64,000 bases of DNA from Lepidostoma basale (Eukaryota > Arthropoda > Insecta > Trichoptera > Lepidostomatidae): assembly GCA_022606425.2 (NCBI GenBank), contig JAHDVF020001353.1, forward strand, positions 434,001 through 498,000, in the 5' to 3' direction. The notes beneath the pieces were generated by a model, which saw only the letters and a list, made by a program, of their open reading frames with translations, was not told the DNA's origin and did not search any database. Positions 18,806 to 28,867 of this stretch are shown piece after piece. The translations under genes were made by a program, and so were the position numbers. Within the stretch, counting starts at the first letter, position 1. Each line of letters begins with the position of its first letter.

Positions 18806-19182
18806 AATAATATTTAAGTTGCACGGATTTATTCAAGATAAAAAAATCGTTTTACTACTAACTGTGATCTACGCTATCATTATTAGAATGTTCTAGGACA
18901 CATTATGGGAGTCTCCCAAACTACAAATCTTGATAAAAGGTTGTCCTTTTCTGAATTACAACATAGTTAGCTATATTTTAGTGGGTAGTGTCATTTTGTG
19001 GCCTACCCTTGTCAGCAACTCCTGCCACGGCTCCATTGTAAGGAGTGATTCTCGTTGGAACGTCTCCATTCTTGGTGTTCATCCTTTTTTTCCGAATCTA
19101 AATTTGAATGTTCTCACTCCATGATATCATTAACAGGAAACTGTTATCAATTATTAGCTGTATCCGGCCACGCGTTGTTATA
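18806..19182. other. Interval without recognised feature
   Basis: No family recognised; ends at an (AAT)n run that belongs to the LINE-J tail. Confidence 0.4.
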
Positions 19183-19690
19183 ATAATAATAATAATAAAT
19201 TGGATAATTTATAAAGCGCCATTTTTATGAATTACTTATCTCAAGGGCGCTGTAGAAGATGCTCCGTTTTATCAACTAGATATTAATAATAATCATAAAA
19301 AATATATATGAACATATTTAGTATGAGGGCTGCACCTGACGAAATCGATCAGCCCTTCCTGTCAGGAAATGATAATTTGAAAAGGTTCGTTTTGAGTCTC
19401 GATCTAAACTCTCATTGATTCTCAATGCACTTAAGGTCTGCTGGAAGACTGTTCCAGGCTGAAGGGCCGGCTACCGCGAAGGCTCGGTCGCCAAAGTTTG
19501 TGCTTGGACAGCGTTTTGGCACAGTCAATCTACCGATCGCAGAAGACTTCGCTGATCACAATGTAGACTGTCTAGCATTCAGGTTTTCGTTGATGCAGAG
19601 TTCAGATATATAAGCTGGTGCCATTCCATGCAACGCCTTATAGACTGTCCAGCAGAGCTTGTATTGTATTCTTTCTTTACATTAGATTTA
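19183..19690 (-). mobile_element. LINE-J 3' fragment (L2/CR1-like) with (ATT)n tail
   Basis: Minus strand, with one stop, encodes KALHGMAPAYISELCINENL, then RLTVPKRCPSTNFGDRAFAV and AGPSAWNSLPADLKCIE, the classic end of L2/CR1-type reverse transcriptases. The UTR includes GCGCCATTTTTATGAATTAC reversed and the tail is (ATT)n at 19183-19197. 5'-truncated. Confidence 0.85.
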
Positions 19691-19699
19691 GATTATTAG

Positions 19700-19975
19700 A
19701 TTTATTTGATCGTGCCATATTTTCCTCGGTCTTCTTTTATTTCTGGTTCCATTTACATCGTTAACATATAATTTTTTTTCCCATTCTTTCTTTATTCATT
19801 CTTTCCATATGTCCAAACCATCTTAATGATTCTTTCATTATTTTGTTCATAACACCATCATTCGCACCGCATTCACTTATTATATTTTCATTCGACACTC
19901 TGTCATACACATAGTATCCACACATTCGTCTAAGAGATCTCATTTCTACTGCACTGTTCTACCTTCATCATTGTC
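19700..19975 (-). mobile_element. LINE-A internal fragment
   Basis: Minus-strand open segment 19761-19943 reads MRSLRRMCGYYVYDRVSNEN and ESLRWFGHMERMNKERMGKK. The 3' end after GRPRKTWHDQI is missing. Confidence 0.85.
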
Positions 19976-19984
19976 CAAATAAAG

Positions 19985-20464
19985 TTAAACCTCGATGCTA
20001 TGGCAAAGTCTAGTTAAATTGAAAATAAAGAAAAAAGCACACATTTAAAATATGATAAATTTCACAATACTTGTGAGTAGGGGAGAGGGTGGAGGGTTTG
20101 AACAATATTAATATCTTCTGAAATATCGTAGATAAAATATAAAATTTAAAATATTTTTTTCTTACAAATACTAGCCACGGGCGTGGTCAACAGTTTTTAA
20201 ATAAATTAAAGTTATTAAAAAAATATATGTTTAACGTTTACGGCTTTCTACGCGAGGTCGAATTTCGTTCAAAGCTTCCCCAACCTGGGGTAGCTTTGAA
20301 CGACGCATAAATAGCGTGTTTTTTTTAGATATAAAACAAGGACAAAAATATAAAATATAAGAAAAAATCATTAATGTCTTCAAATAATCTTTTTAATATC
20401 AATATTAAAAAAAAACACAAAAATACTCAATTTAACGCATATTAAATAATAAACACTGTCTTTG
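19985..20464. other. Interval without recognised feature
   Basis: AT-rich with a G-rich word GTAGGGGAGAGGGTGGAGGG near 20076. Nothing recognised. Confidence 0.4.
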
Positions 20465-20613
20465 GTCTTGTGTAGAATTCACGTGACAACAAAATTGCGA
20501 TAGATTAGCTACCAATCACATGTCACTAGAATCACTATGATAACTATTGTATAATACCCTTTACATCGATTTGGCTCATGCTGTCATGATGTAAAGAGCG
20601 ATTGAACAAAATA
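20465..20613 (+). repeat. tRNA-SINE body, interrupted by mariner
   Basis: GGTCTTGTGTAGAATTCACG, GCGATAGATTAGCTACCAAT and GAGCGATTGAACAAAAT match the SINE body. The mariner sits in its A+T-rich tail, which resumes as AATAATAATAATA at 21914. Confidence 0.75.
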
Positions 20614-21911
20614 TTAGGTCCTTACATATGAAATTGGCGTTTTGTATGGGAGGAACATAAAGTTGATTTTTTTTTAATATAATATATTTATTTAATCAAA
20701 GTATGTACCATTGCTATCTATGCACTTTTGCCATCTCATAGGTAGTTCATCGATCCCTTTACTAAAAACCATTCGGACGGGAATCAATAAAATCTTTGAA
20801 GTCGGTTTGGACTGCCCCATCGGAGTTGAATTTTTTCCCTTGCAAGAAGTTATCCAAATTTCGAAAAAAATAGTAATCTGTTGGGGCAAGGTCCGGAGAG
20901 TACGGTGGATGTCTTAGACATTCCAATTGAAGCTCTTCTAATTTGGTAGCCGTTTGTTGTGCAGTGTGTGGTCTAGCGTTATCATGAAGCAGCAGTGGCC
21001 TAGAGCGATTAACCAGCCTCGGTTGTTTAGCAGCCAGCTTTTCCATCATGGTTTGCAGTTGCTGACAATAGACATCTGCCGTAGTCGTCTGGCCAGATTT
21101 AAGAAAGCTGTAGTGAACAACACCAGCACTAGTCCACCAAACGCTCACAAGTAACTTTTTTGGAGTCAATTTTCGCTTGGGGCATGGTTTGGCTGCTTCG
21201 GCAGGGTTCAGCCATTGCGATGAGCGCTTCCGATTATCATACAGGATCCACTTTTCATCACAGGTAATGATTCGATTCAAAATCCCTTCATTATTGTGCC
21301 GGTTGAGTAATGCAATGCAGCAGTCAACGCGCGTTTGTTGATTTGCTTCACTCAATTCGTGAGGTACCCACCTTTCAAGCTTTTCACCTTCCCAATTTGC
21401 TTCAAGTGGATTAAAACAGTTTTATCACTAACACCGCAGCCTGCAGCTAACTCGGACGTGGTTTGCGATGGATCCGCTTCCACAATAGCCTTCAATTCTT
21501 CATTATCAACTTTGGTCTCCGGCCGTCCACGGGGCTTGTTCTGCAGGTCGAAATTTCCAGAACGAAAACGTTGGAACCAAAAACGCACTGTGTTTTCTTT
21601 TGCGGCACCGTCGCCATACACATCTTTTATCCTTCGAGCCGTTTCTGCAGCACTGGTGCCAGGGTACTCTACCAGGGTACCACTCGTACTCGTAAATAAC
21701 GCGATATTTCAAGTTTTCCATTTTGTAAACTGAGTGACGCAAAGAAAAAAAACAATTGAGGAAAAAACAAATGAATTATAATTTTCGAAACACAAATACT
21801 TGAGTAAATAGCCGTATAAATTTGAATTTGGAATTCCTAACCAAAGAGAAGATATTTGAGATCAAAGTTGCCAGTACGGCAAAACGCCAATTTACATATG
21901 CAAGGACCTAA
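20614..21911 (-). mobile_element. mariner transposon, cecropia type, full length
   Basis: Both ends carry the inverted repeat TTAGGTCCTTACATATGAAA (left) and TTAGGTCCTTGCATATGTAA (right, reversed). TA is duplicated at 20612-20613 and 21912-21913. Length 1298 bp, as expected for a full mariner. TTAGGTCCTTACATATGAAATT-type ends are known from cecropia-subfamily mariners (family knowledge). It contains one disrupted transposase gene. Confidence 0.95.
20692..21728 (-). pseudogene. mariner transposase, frameshifted
   Basis: Cut-and-paste DDD transposase of the mariner family. Begins MENLKYRVIYEYEW. The N-terminal helix-turn-helix region follows (VYGDGAAKENTVRFWFQRFR, GRPETKVDNEELKAIV). The catalytic domain has IITCDEKWILYDN, HDNARPHTA and YSPDLAPTDYYFF, with 34 residues between the second and third D (DD34D), so all three acidic residues are present. 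Three breaks destroy it: a 13-bp tandem duplication (21659-21684), a one-base loss near 21382, and a one-base loss in a T run near 20765. It ends MRWQKCIDSNGTYFD. Recently active by its intact ends, now dead. Confidence 0.95.
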
Positions 21912-21913
21912 TA

Positions 21914-22384
21914 ATAATAATAATATTTTTTTCAAACCAATAAAGCAAAAAATATCGAAAATTATGAAGTATGGTGTATACTTTATATTGATGAAGTGTA
22001 TGAATAGTATCTATATTCTATGTTAACCCATTTGATTTAACTCCGTAATATTCGAATTTGGGTTATCAGAATATCAAAATTTTTTATCTGAACATATTTT
22101 GTTTATCCTCTGGTTACATTTCAAAATGGGACACAATTTACGTTATTATATTATATTTTGTTATAAATAGCAGTAAATCAAAACCAGTAAATATCCTGCC
22201 TAAACCCTTCGATGGGAAACGAAGGGATTGTTTATTGAATTTGAAGAGGTAACAAATTATGTCAGATGTGACCGTTCATTGTATTTATGGTTAGTTCAAT
22301 TTAACTTGAATCGATAACGTTTAAAATAGGAACACTTTGGAATTATGTAATACATATTTTATCAATTGAAAAAACAACTCGGTT
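21914..22384. other. AT-rich interval without recognised feature
   Basis: No family or gene recognised beyond the short (AAT)n SINE tail at the start. Confidence 0.4.
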
Positions 22385-22387
22385 TAT

Positions 22388-22574
22388 ATTCCTTCTTCTT
22401 AGTCATATTCCTCATGATTGAGGGTCGTGTCCATGGCACGCCATGCGCTCCTGTCACCCGTCAGTCCCCAGGCTGCAGCTAATGATAAAGCAGTCAGATC
22501 CTTGATTTGATCGGACCAGCGGCTCGGTGGTCGTCCTTGTGGTCGCCTTCCCTCCACTTTGCCCATGATGAGCT
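22388..22574 (-). mobile_element. RTE-6 LINE 3' terminal fragment
   Basis: Minus-strand open run reads MGKVEGRRPQGRPPSRWSDQ, IKDLTALSLAAAWGLTGDR and AWRAMDTTLNHEEYD, then a stop and a GAAGAAGG tail. This is the last ~55 codons of an RTE-like polyprotein, distinct from RTE-1 to RTE-5. Confidence 0.85.
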
Positions 22575-22619
22575 TTTCAATGAAAAAATCACGAAAATTA
22601 ATTTTAACAGTTAAACAAA

Positions 22620-22692
22620 AAATATCATTCCCATCAAATATAATGAAACTTCTAAGGAACAGTCGTTTTCATTCGTATTTCTCACCTTATAT
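22620..22692 (+). repeat. PLE-C tail fragment
   Basis: ATATAATGAAACTTCTAAGG then AACAGTCGTTTTCATTCGTA matches the PLE-C sequence after the hammerhead-like motif. Confidence 0.55.
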
Positions 22693-22699
22693 TTATTTA

Positions 22700-22800
22700 T
22701 TTAGACATGCTTCAAAGGCTTTACTATCGTTTTCCCTATGATCAAAGTACCTTCAACATATGTCGAGAAAAATAAACTAAATTGTTGAAAAAATAGTGCT
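22700..22800 (+). repeat. PLE-B inverted pair, decayed
   Basis: A short minus-strand half (GACATGCTTCAAAGGCTTTA) is followed by a plus-strand half (TATCGTTTTCCCTATGATCA, ACATATGTCGAGAAAAATAA). The head-to-head arrangement resembles the better one at 56150-56380. Confidence 0.55.
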
Positions 22801-22936
22801 TTTATTTCATTTTGTTCTATAGTACTTTCTAACCGATCGCGAATATCAGATGCAGTGTTCATATTTATTATAGATTTTTAGATTTAAAATACGTCTGAAT
22901 GCGCCTTTGTGGTGATTTTATCACAAAAACGGCGTT
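22801..22936 (+). mobile_element. LINE-J 3' UTR fragment
   Basis: TTCTATAGTACTTTCTAACC, CGATCGCGAATATCAGATGC and AAATACGTCTGAATGCGCCT match 54975-55065, where the sequence follows a FKLKTHLF reverse transcriptase end. Confidence 0.65.
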
Positions 22937-22948
22937 TTAAAAGTTAGA

Positions 22949-23340
22949 ACTAACTAACCATCACGCCGTTTCTCCGGAGGGGTAGACATAGAGACTTCGA
23001 ATGTAGCCGCCTTTCAATATTTGATTAATTTGGTCATGCCATGCTTGCTTCTCTTTCCACTCACACTTCTTGTATACAACATTTTAATCATTAATCTCTC
23101 GTCCATTCGTTTCATATGTACAAACCGTCTAGGGATTTTTTTCATTTCTACGGCATTCATCTCGTCTCATTTCTACCGCATTTATCCTACTTTCGTCTTT
23201 TCCTTGCCAGCTCCAAACTTCACTTTCAAACTTAAGGTTTGGCACTAGAACTCCATTATGTACTGCCATTTTTGCTTTAGCTGAAATATTTCTATTTGAA
23301 GTGATGACTTTGAGAGCGCCATTAATTTTGTTCCCATTAA
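22949..23340 (-). mobile_element. LINE-A 3' copy, internally deleted
   Basis: Starts with reversed tail CTAACTAACCATCACGCCGT, keeps the GRPRKTWHDQ region, then jumps across part of the LRWFGHMERM block to the LMYGSEAW block. Ends near the NKVNGALKVI segment. Many stops. Confidence 0.8.
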
Positions 23341-23370
23341 AATTTAGCATATTATTATTATTATAAAACA

Positions 23371-23537
23371 TAACTAACTAACTAACTAACCATCACGCCG
23401 TCTCCCCGAAAGGGTAGGCAGAAATAATGGACTGCCACACTTTAATCGATGCGGCACTCCATCCTTCTTTCGCCATCGCGAGAGACGCGGTGTGATGGGT
23501 TGCGAACCTCATCGCCACCAAAATGCATCTCCCGCGA
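23371..23537 (-). repeat. SINE-B copy 2
   Basis: TAACTAACTAACTAACCATC tail, then GGGTTGCGAACCTCATCGCC and GCATCTCCCGCGACAAAATG. The 5' end is cut at the coding-like block that follows. Confidence 0.8.
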
Positions 23538-23541
23538 CAAA

Positions 23542-24081
23542 ATGAAAATGTTGGAGGACATGAGTTTCATAATATTCATCTTTAGTACACGAGGCAACGA
23601 TTGGGAAAAAGTACAGCACAAAAGTACTGCTCAATTCAACAATGTCATGAACTGGATGAAGGCTAAATACACCATCGACACCTCTAGGCACAAGCCTGGT
23701 ACGGTGCTAGCTCCGGACATTGTAACTCTTCTCCGTATCTGTGCATGCTTTCCCACGAAAGTATGCGATTTCTACGACCAAGGCTGAGGCAACGATTGGG
23801 AAAAAGTACAGCGCAAAAGTACCGCTCAATTCAACAATGTCATGAACTAGATGAAGGCTAAATACACCATCGACACCTCTAGGCACAAGCCTGGTACGGC
23901 GCTAGCTCCGGACATTGCAAATCTTCCCCGTATCTATGCATGCTTTCCCACGAAAGTGTGCGATTTCTACGACCAAGGCAATGGAAAGCCTTATACTGAC
24001 ATCGGAGTTGTGAATGGTCAAGGTGTGTCTCATCCATATTTTGCACCTTTTTTCCGGCAACAATGCCAAGAAAGTGGGTGA
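23542..24081 (+). pseudogene. Unidentified coding-like sequence with a 195-bp in-frame tandem duplication
   Basis: An open frame starts with MKMLEDMSFIIFIFSTRG and runs to a stop at 23785-23787. A 195-bp unit (65 codons) beginning at GGCAACGATTGGGAAAAAGT (about 23592) is repeated from 23787, nearly identical. The second unit carries a TGA at its start and TAG in place of TGG near 23847, both single changes. The frame then continues through CDFYDQGNGKPYTDIGVVN and GVSHPYFAPFF to a stop at 24081. Cysteine pairs (CACFPTKVCDF) recur in each unit. Codon use is less AT-biased than the flanks. I do not recognise the family; host gene fragment or captured foreign gene are both possible. Confidence 0.55.
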
Positions 24082-24226
24082 AACTACACAAGGGAATACA
24101 TCTTGTTCCTTTTGTTGTCTCGTTGCTATCGTTGCGATCAGTTGTCTCGTTGCTATTATAAAACATCGTTATTGATAACTATAATTTTTCTCAATTTATG
24201 CCAAAGTTGTCAATACCGTATTAGTT

Positions 24227-24898
24227 TTTCTTCTTCTTTTCGTCCTGTCACACCTCCGTGGTGCATAGGGCCTCAAGGAACCTTCTCCACCCGACTCTAT
24301 CGCATGCCTGATGCCTAACATCATCCCAAGTGAGGCCTGCTGCCTTAACCTCGTCCTGGAGGGCTCTTCTCCAGGTGGCTCTAGGTCTGCCTCGCTTTCT
24401 CTTTCCCATCATAGGGGACCAGTCTAGTGCACCCTGAGCGATGCAGGCTGGGTTCCGTCTCAGAGTGTGACCGATCCACTGCCATTTGCGTCTAGCGACT
24501 TGTTCTCTAATTGGCTTTTCGCCTGCCATGGTCCAGAGAACGGCATTTGACACTGTTTGGGGCCAATAGATCCTGAATATTGAGCGAAGGCACCTATTTA
24601 TAAACACCTGGAGTTTTACAATAACGTCCGCGGTAGATTTCCAAGTCTCACATCCGTACAGCAGTACGCTTTTGACGCTACTGCTGAATATTTGGAGCTT
24701 GAGCTTTCTCGAAATGATACTGGAACGCCACACAGGGCAAAGCATAGCGAAAGTTCCCCTTCTCTGCTGAGTCTGCTGGCTACATCTTCCTCCGTACCTC
24801 CCGAGCCTACTATCGTACTACCGAGGTAGCAAAAGCTGGTCGTGGTCACAAGGGAGACACCGTGAAGTAAGATTGGGGTGGAGTCATTTGTGTATTAC
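24227..24898 (-). mobile_element. RTE-3 LINE 3' copy with 12-bp target duplication
   Basis: ACCGTATTAGTT at 24215-24226 and 24899-24910 flank the element, a clean target duplication. The GAA-rich tail lies at 24227-24240. 672 bp long, 5'-truncated inside the reverse transcriptase. Confidence 0.92.
24248..24880 (-). pseudogene. RTE-3 reverse transcriptase C-terminal region
   Basis: An open run (24248-24745) carries SVKSVLLYGCETWKSTADVI, FINRCLRSIFRIYWPQTVSN, WQWIGHTLRRNPACIAQGAL, RKRGRPRATWRRALQDEVKA and GWRRFLEALCTTEV. One frameshift near 24745 separates it from FCYLGSTIVGSGGTEEDVAS upstream. Typical tail after the reverse transcriptase thumb, including the YLGS and GRPRxTW blocks of RTE-type elements. 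Palm motif YxDD is not included. Confidence 0.9.
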
Positions 24899-24971
24899 AC
24901 CGTATTAGTTACTATGTAACATATCGAATAAGTCGATTGAATACTTTTGAAAACATCAAATAATTTAATTT

Positions 24972-25434
24972 AACTAACTAACTAACCATCACGCCGTCTC
25001 CCCGAAGGGCTAGGCAGAAAGAATGGACTGCCACACTTTTCTTTCCTGACATATTTTTCTCGGTTCCTCAACATTCATACATCGTGTCATGCACGCGCGT
25101 CGATTTCTCTGACTCCTCACATGGCCGACATTCAATATTTGATTTCTTTGATCGTGCCTCGTTTTCCTCGGTCTTCCTCTATTTTTGGTTCCATTTACAT
25201 CGTTAACATATAATTTTTTTACCATTCTTTCTTCATTCATTCTTTCCATATGTCCAAACCATCTTAATGATCCTTTCATTATTTTGTTCATGACACCATC
25301 ATTCGCACCGCATTCACTTCTTATATTTTCATTCGACACTCTATCATACACAGAGTATCCACACATTCGTCTAAGAGATCTCATTTCTACTGCATTTATG
25401 CTACTTTCATCCTTCTTTTGCCAGTAATTTAATT
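24972..25434 (-). mobile_element. LINE-A 3' copy with 11-bp target duplication
   Basis: TAATTTAATTT at 24961-24971 and 25435-25445 flanks the insertion. Minus-strand open segment 25010-25384 reads MRSLRRMCGYSVYDRVSNEN, IRSECGANDGVMNKIMKGSL, RWFGHMERMNEERMVKKLYV, GRPRKTRHDQRNQILNVGH and ERKVWQSILSA. Only the last residues (YPSGETA) are lost to a stop. The reverse tail AACTAACTAACC marks the 3' end. Confidence 0.95.
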
Positions 25435-25445
25435 TGCATTTTATT

Positions 25446-25794
25446 AATTCAGCAGATCAGAATAGCGTCATGTTTTGAGTGACGGAGTGACAATATTATG
25501 CAATAATATTCATTAATTACGATCATTTTTCTCAATTTATGCCAAAGTTGTCAATTCCGTAACAGTTGACAAATGGTCCTCCCTTTCAACGCCGCTCCTC
25601 GGGCGGGGTACGCTGCACTAATTCGGACAAAAGATCGATTTGTAAACGTCAAAGTCTGCCTCGCTAATCTTCAACTTAAATTTTAAGTCATGCCTCGGTT
25701 TTTCTTTGTAGGCTTATGGTAATTATAAAGTATTCTCTGAATACTGTATTCAATAAATGCTATTTTAAACTTAATATCACGCTGACTAAACATC
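25446..25794. other. Interval without recognised feature
   Basis: TTTCTCAATTTATGCCAAAG and TTGTCAATTCCGTAACAG (25530-25570) duplicate sequence at 24187-24220, next to RTE-3. GC-rich patch near 25590. No gene. Confidence 0.4.
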
Positions 25795-25885
25795 TCGTCG
25801 TTTCCAGGGGGGGTAAGCAGTGGTCTAGAAGACCGAAGAAAACGTGGCACGTTTAAATTTCTCTCTCTCTCTCTCTCAGTTCCTA
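25795..25885. mobile_element. LINE-A micro-fragments and (CT)n run
   Basis: CATCTCGTCGTTTCCAGGGG loosely matches the reversed LINE-A end and AAGACCGAAGAAAACGTGGC matches the GRPRKTWH block in plus orientation. Followed by TCTCTCTCTCTCTCTC. Confidence 0.5.
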
Positions 25886-25904
25886 AATTCCAGTGTGAAA
25901 TAGG

Positions 25905-26300
25905 TCTAATTGTATCTCAATAGAGACGGAGGTGCAAATTGGAAACTGAATATGGTTGATCAAGGTGTTTACAGGACTTATGACATGTCATTGGTTGGGT
26001 TAAGCGCACGCTTTATGTAATTACAACATTCCCCATTCCACATTTTTTTATGACCATGTCTGACAAATTTTTGGAAGTTGTATATATGTTAAAGTCCTAC
26101 ACCAGATTTCACATGTCAGTTTCAATGTGCCATCTATGAAGATTTTGGTTATATATGTTAATCTCTAAGATTAATCTATATATAATCTACATACTAACGC
26201 CATCTATGGAGGAAATTAATGTTCATTAAGCATTAAGCAGAACATCTTTTTAGCAATGGGTGAAATCCAGTATTCGTATACAAGTATATGTGTACACTCA
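25905..26300 (-). repeat. Repeat-A copy, minus orientation
   Basis: Begins TAATTGTATCTCAATAGAGA and runs to CAATGGGTGAAATCCAGTAT and GTATACAAGTATATGTGTAC. Nearly full length and without the inverted segment found at 4451-4482 in the plus-strand copy. Confidence 0.8.
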
Positions 26301-26377
26301 AAAAATATTGAAATAGGTCTGTTCGTCCCTTTTATCATTAATTATCTTCGACAAAGGGGCCACAGATAGTTTTATCT

Positions 26378-26456
26378 CCCACAATGCAGAACCAACCTGC
26401 CAATGGTTATGCCGGTAGGTAGAGCAATCTGTTTGCTAAACCCTGTTACCTAGACG
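26378..26456 (+). mobile_element. LINE-H/LINE-G related fragment
   Basis: AATGCAGAACCAACCTGCCA, ATGGTTATGCCGGTAGG and AGCAATCTGTTTGCTAAACC correspond to the RTNLPLVMPVGRAI block. Confidence 0.6.
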
Positions 26457-26459
26457 TAT

Positions 26460-27054
26460 TTTATGATAGTGGGGTTCACCTGTATTTCTGTATTTTTATG
26501 CAATTAATTTGTTAGAAGTGTCAGTTTTTTCCACTTGGTTAATTATATTATGTATAGTGTATACATTATTAATATTTAAAACTCTCATATAAACTTAAGT
26601 GTATTGGAAATTAATTGTGTAATGCTATTAATATTAATAAACAAATAAAAAAAAATCGCTATGTCCTGCTGACCGGTTTCATTACTATTTGTATCTCATG
26701 TGATAGCCCTGGCGAAATTTGTGACGTTAGTACTTGATATCCAATTAAGTGATGAATTTCTTTTAAGTTTTGACATCATTTATCATCATATTTTTGTCTG
26801 TTTAAAATTTAATGTTAATATAGAGGTTTTTTGTTTCAGGTAATTTCGCCATTTTAAAAACATTAATTTGTTTTGAACATCTGGAGTTAATCTGCACATT
26901 CAACTTATAATCATAAAGGTATGCTATTTTTTATAATATATGACAGACGTTGTCCTACGCAGACACTTAATACGCACGTAATTGTGATACAAGCCTTACA
27001 TGGAATATCGAAACACAGCTAACCGAATTTTAAATCTACGCCACGCTACAACGC
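26460..27054. other. AT-rich interval without recognised feature
   Basis: No frame or known repeat identified. Confidence 0.4.
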
Positions 27055-27310
27055 AGGTGATTTGCGCATGCGTAAACACAATTCGACATCAACGCCACCT
27101 ATGGTAAACAAACACAACTATGAATTATTCTCAGAAGGTCAATTATTCATGAACTTCCCAGAAGGTATTAACGGTCACCTACCTAGTCCAAATGTGAATC
27201 TAAACCATCCAGGGACCCATTTAAACACACAAAAATTTCATCAAAATCGGTACAGCCGTTTAGGAGAACAGAAGAATTATGTATATAAAGATTGTCAAAT
27301 TGCTTTATAA
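27055..27310 (+). repeat. Possible transposon-derived repeat, unclassified
   Basis: CTATGGTAAACAAACACAAC, ATGAACTTCCCAGAAGGT and TTTCATCAAAATCGGTACAG with CCGTTTAGGAGAA resemble words common in insect interspersed repeats. The 82-codon open frame (27062-27310) shows no domain and may be accidental. Confidence 0.35.
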
Positions 27311-27667
27311 AAATGAATCAGAGTGGTATTTTTTAAAATTATTTATACCCCAATATTAATGGCATTAATAGCTCTTTTCAACATTATTTGACCCAGTAAC
27401 ATAGAATTATAAAATATAAGTGAAAATTAATACGTATAATTACTTAAAATTTAACAATATGAGGCTAACATAATTCACATAAAGCATATCTAGACGGAAC
27501 GAAAAGTTGGTTTTCGTTTTTTTTTACTTACTAAATAATATTTTTTCTTGTTTTTATAGTTAGTTTCAAAATAGCATAATAACTCTATAGTATCGGTCTC
27601 TGACTGGCATTTTTATGTTGTTTGCATTTGTTTAGCAAAATAAACGTATACTCGTTATGATATTATT
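27311..27667. other. AT-rich interval without recognised feature
   Basis: Nothing recognised. Confidence 0.4.
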
Positions 27668-28172
27668 AAGTAAGTAAGAAACCATCACGCCGTCTCCCCG
27701 AAAGGGTAGGCAGAAGTAATGGACTGCCACACTTTTCTTTCCTGACATATTTCTCTCGCTTCCTCAACATTCATACATAGTATCATGCACGCGCGTCGAT
27801 TTCTCTAACTCCTCACATGGCCGACATTCAATATTTGATTTATTTGATCGTGCCACGTTTTCCAAGGTCTTCCTGTATTTCTAGTATTTACATCGTTAAC
27901 ATATAATTTTTTACCATTCTTTCATCATTCATTCTATCCATGTGTCCAAACCATTTTAATGATCCATTAATTTTTTTGTTCACAACACCATCATTCGCAC
28001 CGCAATCACGTCTTATATTTTCATTCGACACTGTCATACACAGAGTATTCACAGATTCGTCTAAGAGATCTCATTTATACTGCATTTATTCTACTTTCAT
28101 CCTTCTTTTACCAGTTCCATGCTTCGCTTCCACACACAAGGGGCGGTACAAGAACTCCGCTGTGCATTTTAG
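27668..28172 (-). mobile_element. LINE-A 3' copy, about 500 bp
   Basis: TAAGTAAGTAAGAAACCATC marks a slightly altered tail. The reversed GRPRKTWHDQ, LRWFGHMERM, MRSLRRMCG and LVPPLVCGSEAWNW blocks are collinear up to the AKMHSGVL segment. Small deletions (for example near 27890 and 28030) break the frame. Confidence 0.9.
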
Positions 28173-28174
28173 CT

Positions 28175-28630
28175 TTTTTGGATGATATTATTAATGTGTA
28201 AATAACTAACTTTTTTGCGTGTTATCAGGCAAAACTTGTACATTTGCTTTTAGTATTTCATGTTTATATTTCTGGATTGATTCAGAAAATAATGGAATCC
28301 CTTTGTAATAATAGGAGTATGGAGCGAAATGGAGGAAGATTGATGAGCTTAATTGTTGAGGGAATGCTGACAGTCTGTTATCCCAACATTCATACCGACT
28401 CCGGAACAATGACCTGGAGAAACGATCTACACAAGGGTTACTTGAATATTCAATATTAATAGAAATGTATTTTTTCTTTTAGTTTTTTATATTTTTTTAT
28501 ATTGAATTATTTCGTTTTGCTACCGCATTATCAAATATAGCGAGAATTAAACGCGTAGCTGTTTATATACCCGGGCTAGTGGAGCAGAATATGATAATTA
28601 ATTCACAATAATTAAATAAAACGATTATTA
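28175..28630. other. Interval with an unassigned 71-codon frame
   Basis: The frame 28244-28459 (ends TMTWRNDLHKGYLNIQY) has no recognisable domain, and the surrounding DNA is AT-rich. Probably not a gene. Confidence 0.3.
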
Positions 28631-28639
28631 ATATGTACG

Positions 28640-28866
28640 AAAAAATGTTTTTTTAAGGAGTTTTATTATAATATTTTTGTATGATATGTTTCGCCCTTCT
28701 AAGGCATTATCAAATGATCAAATCACATTTGATAATGCCTTAGAAGGGCGAAACATGTCATACAAAAATATTATAATAAAACTCCTTGAAAACTATCGTT
28801 TCCTCATATATATTAATAATTTAATATGGAGTTTTACATCATTGTTCAAGAAACAATAAATAAATA
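28640..28866 (+). repeat. PLE-C long palindrome with hammerhead-like motif
   Basis: Left arm AGGAGTTTTATTATAATATT through CGCCCTTCTAAGGCATTATC is inverted in the right arm ACATTTGATAATGCCTTAGA through AATATTATAATAAAACTCCT, with a ~15-bp spacer, giving arms of about 70 bp. The right arm carries stem II, GAA-ACATGT-C. It continues to the usual tail GTTCAAGAAACAATAAATAA. Confidence 0.8.
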
Positions 28867-28867
28867 A

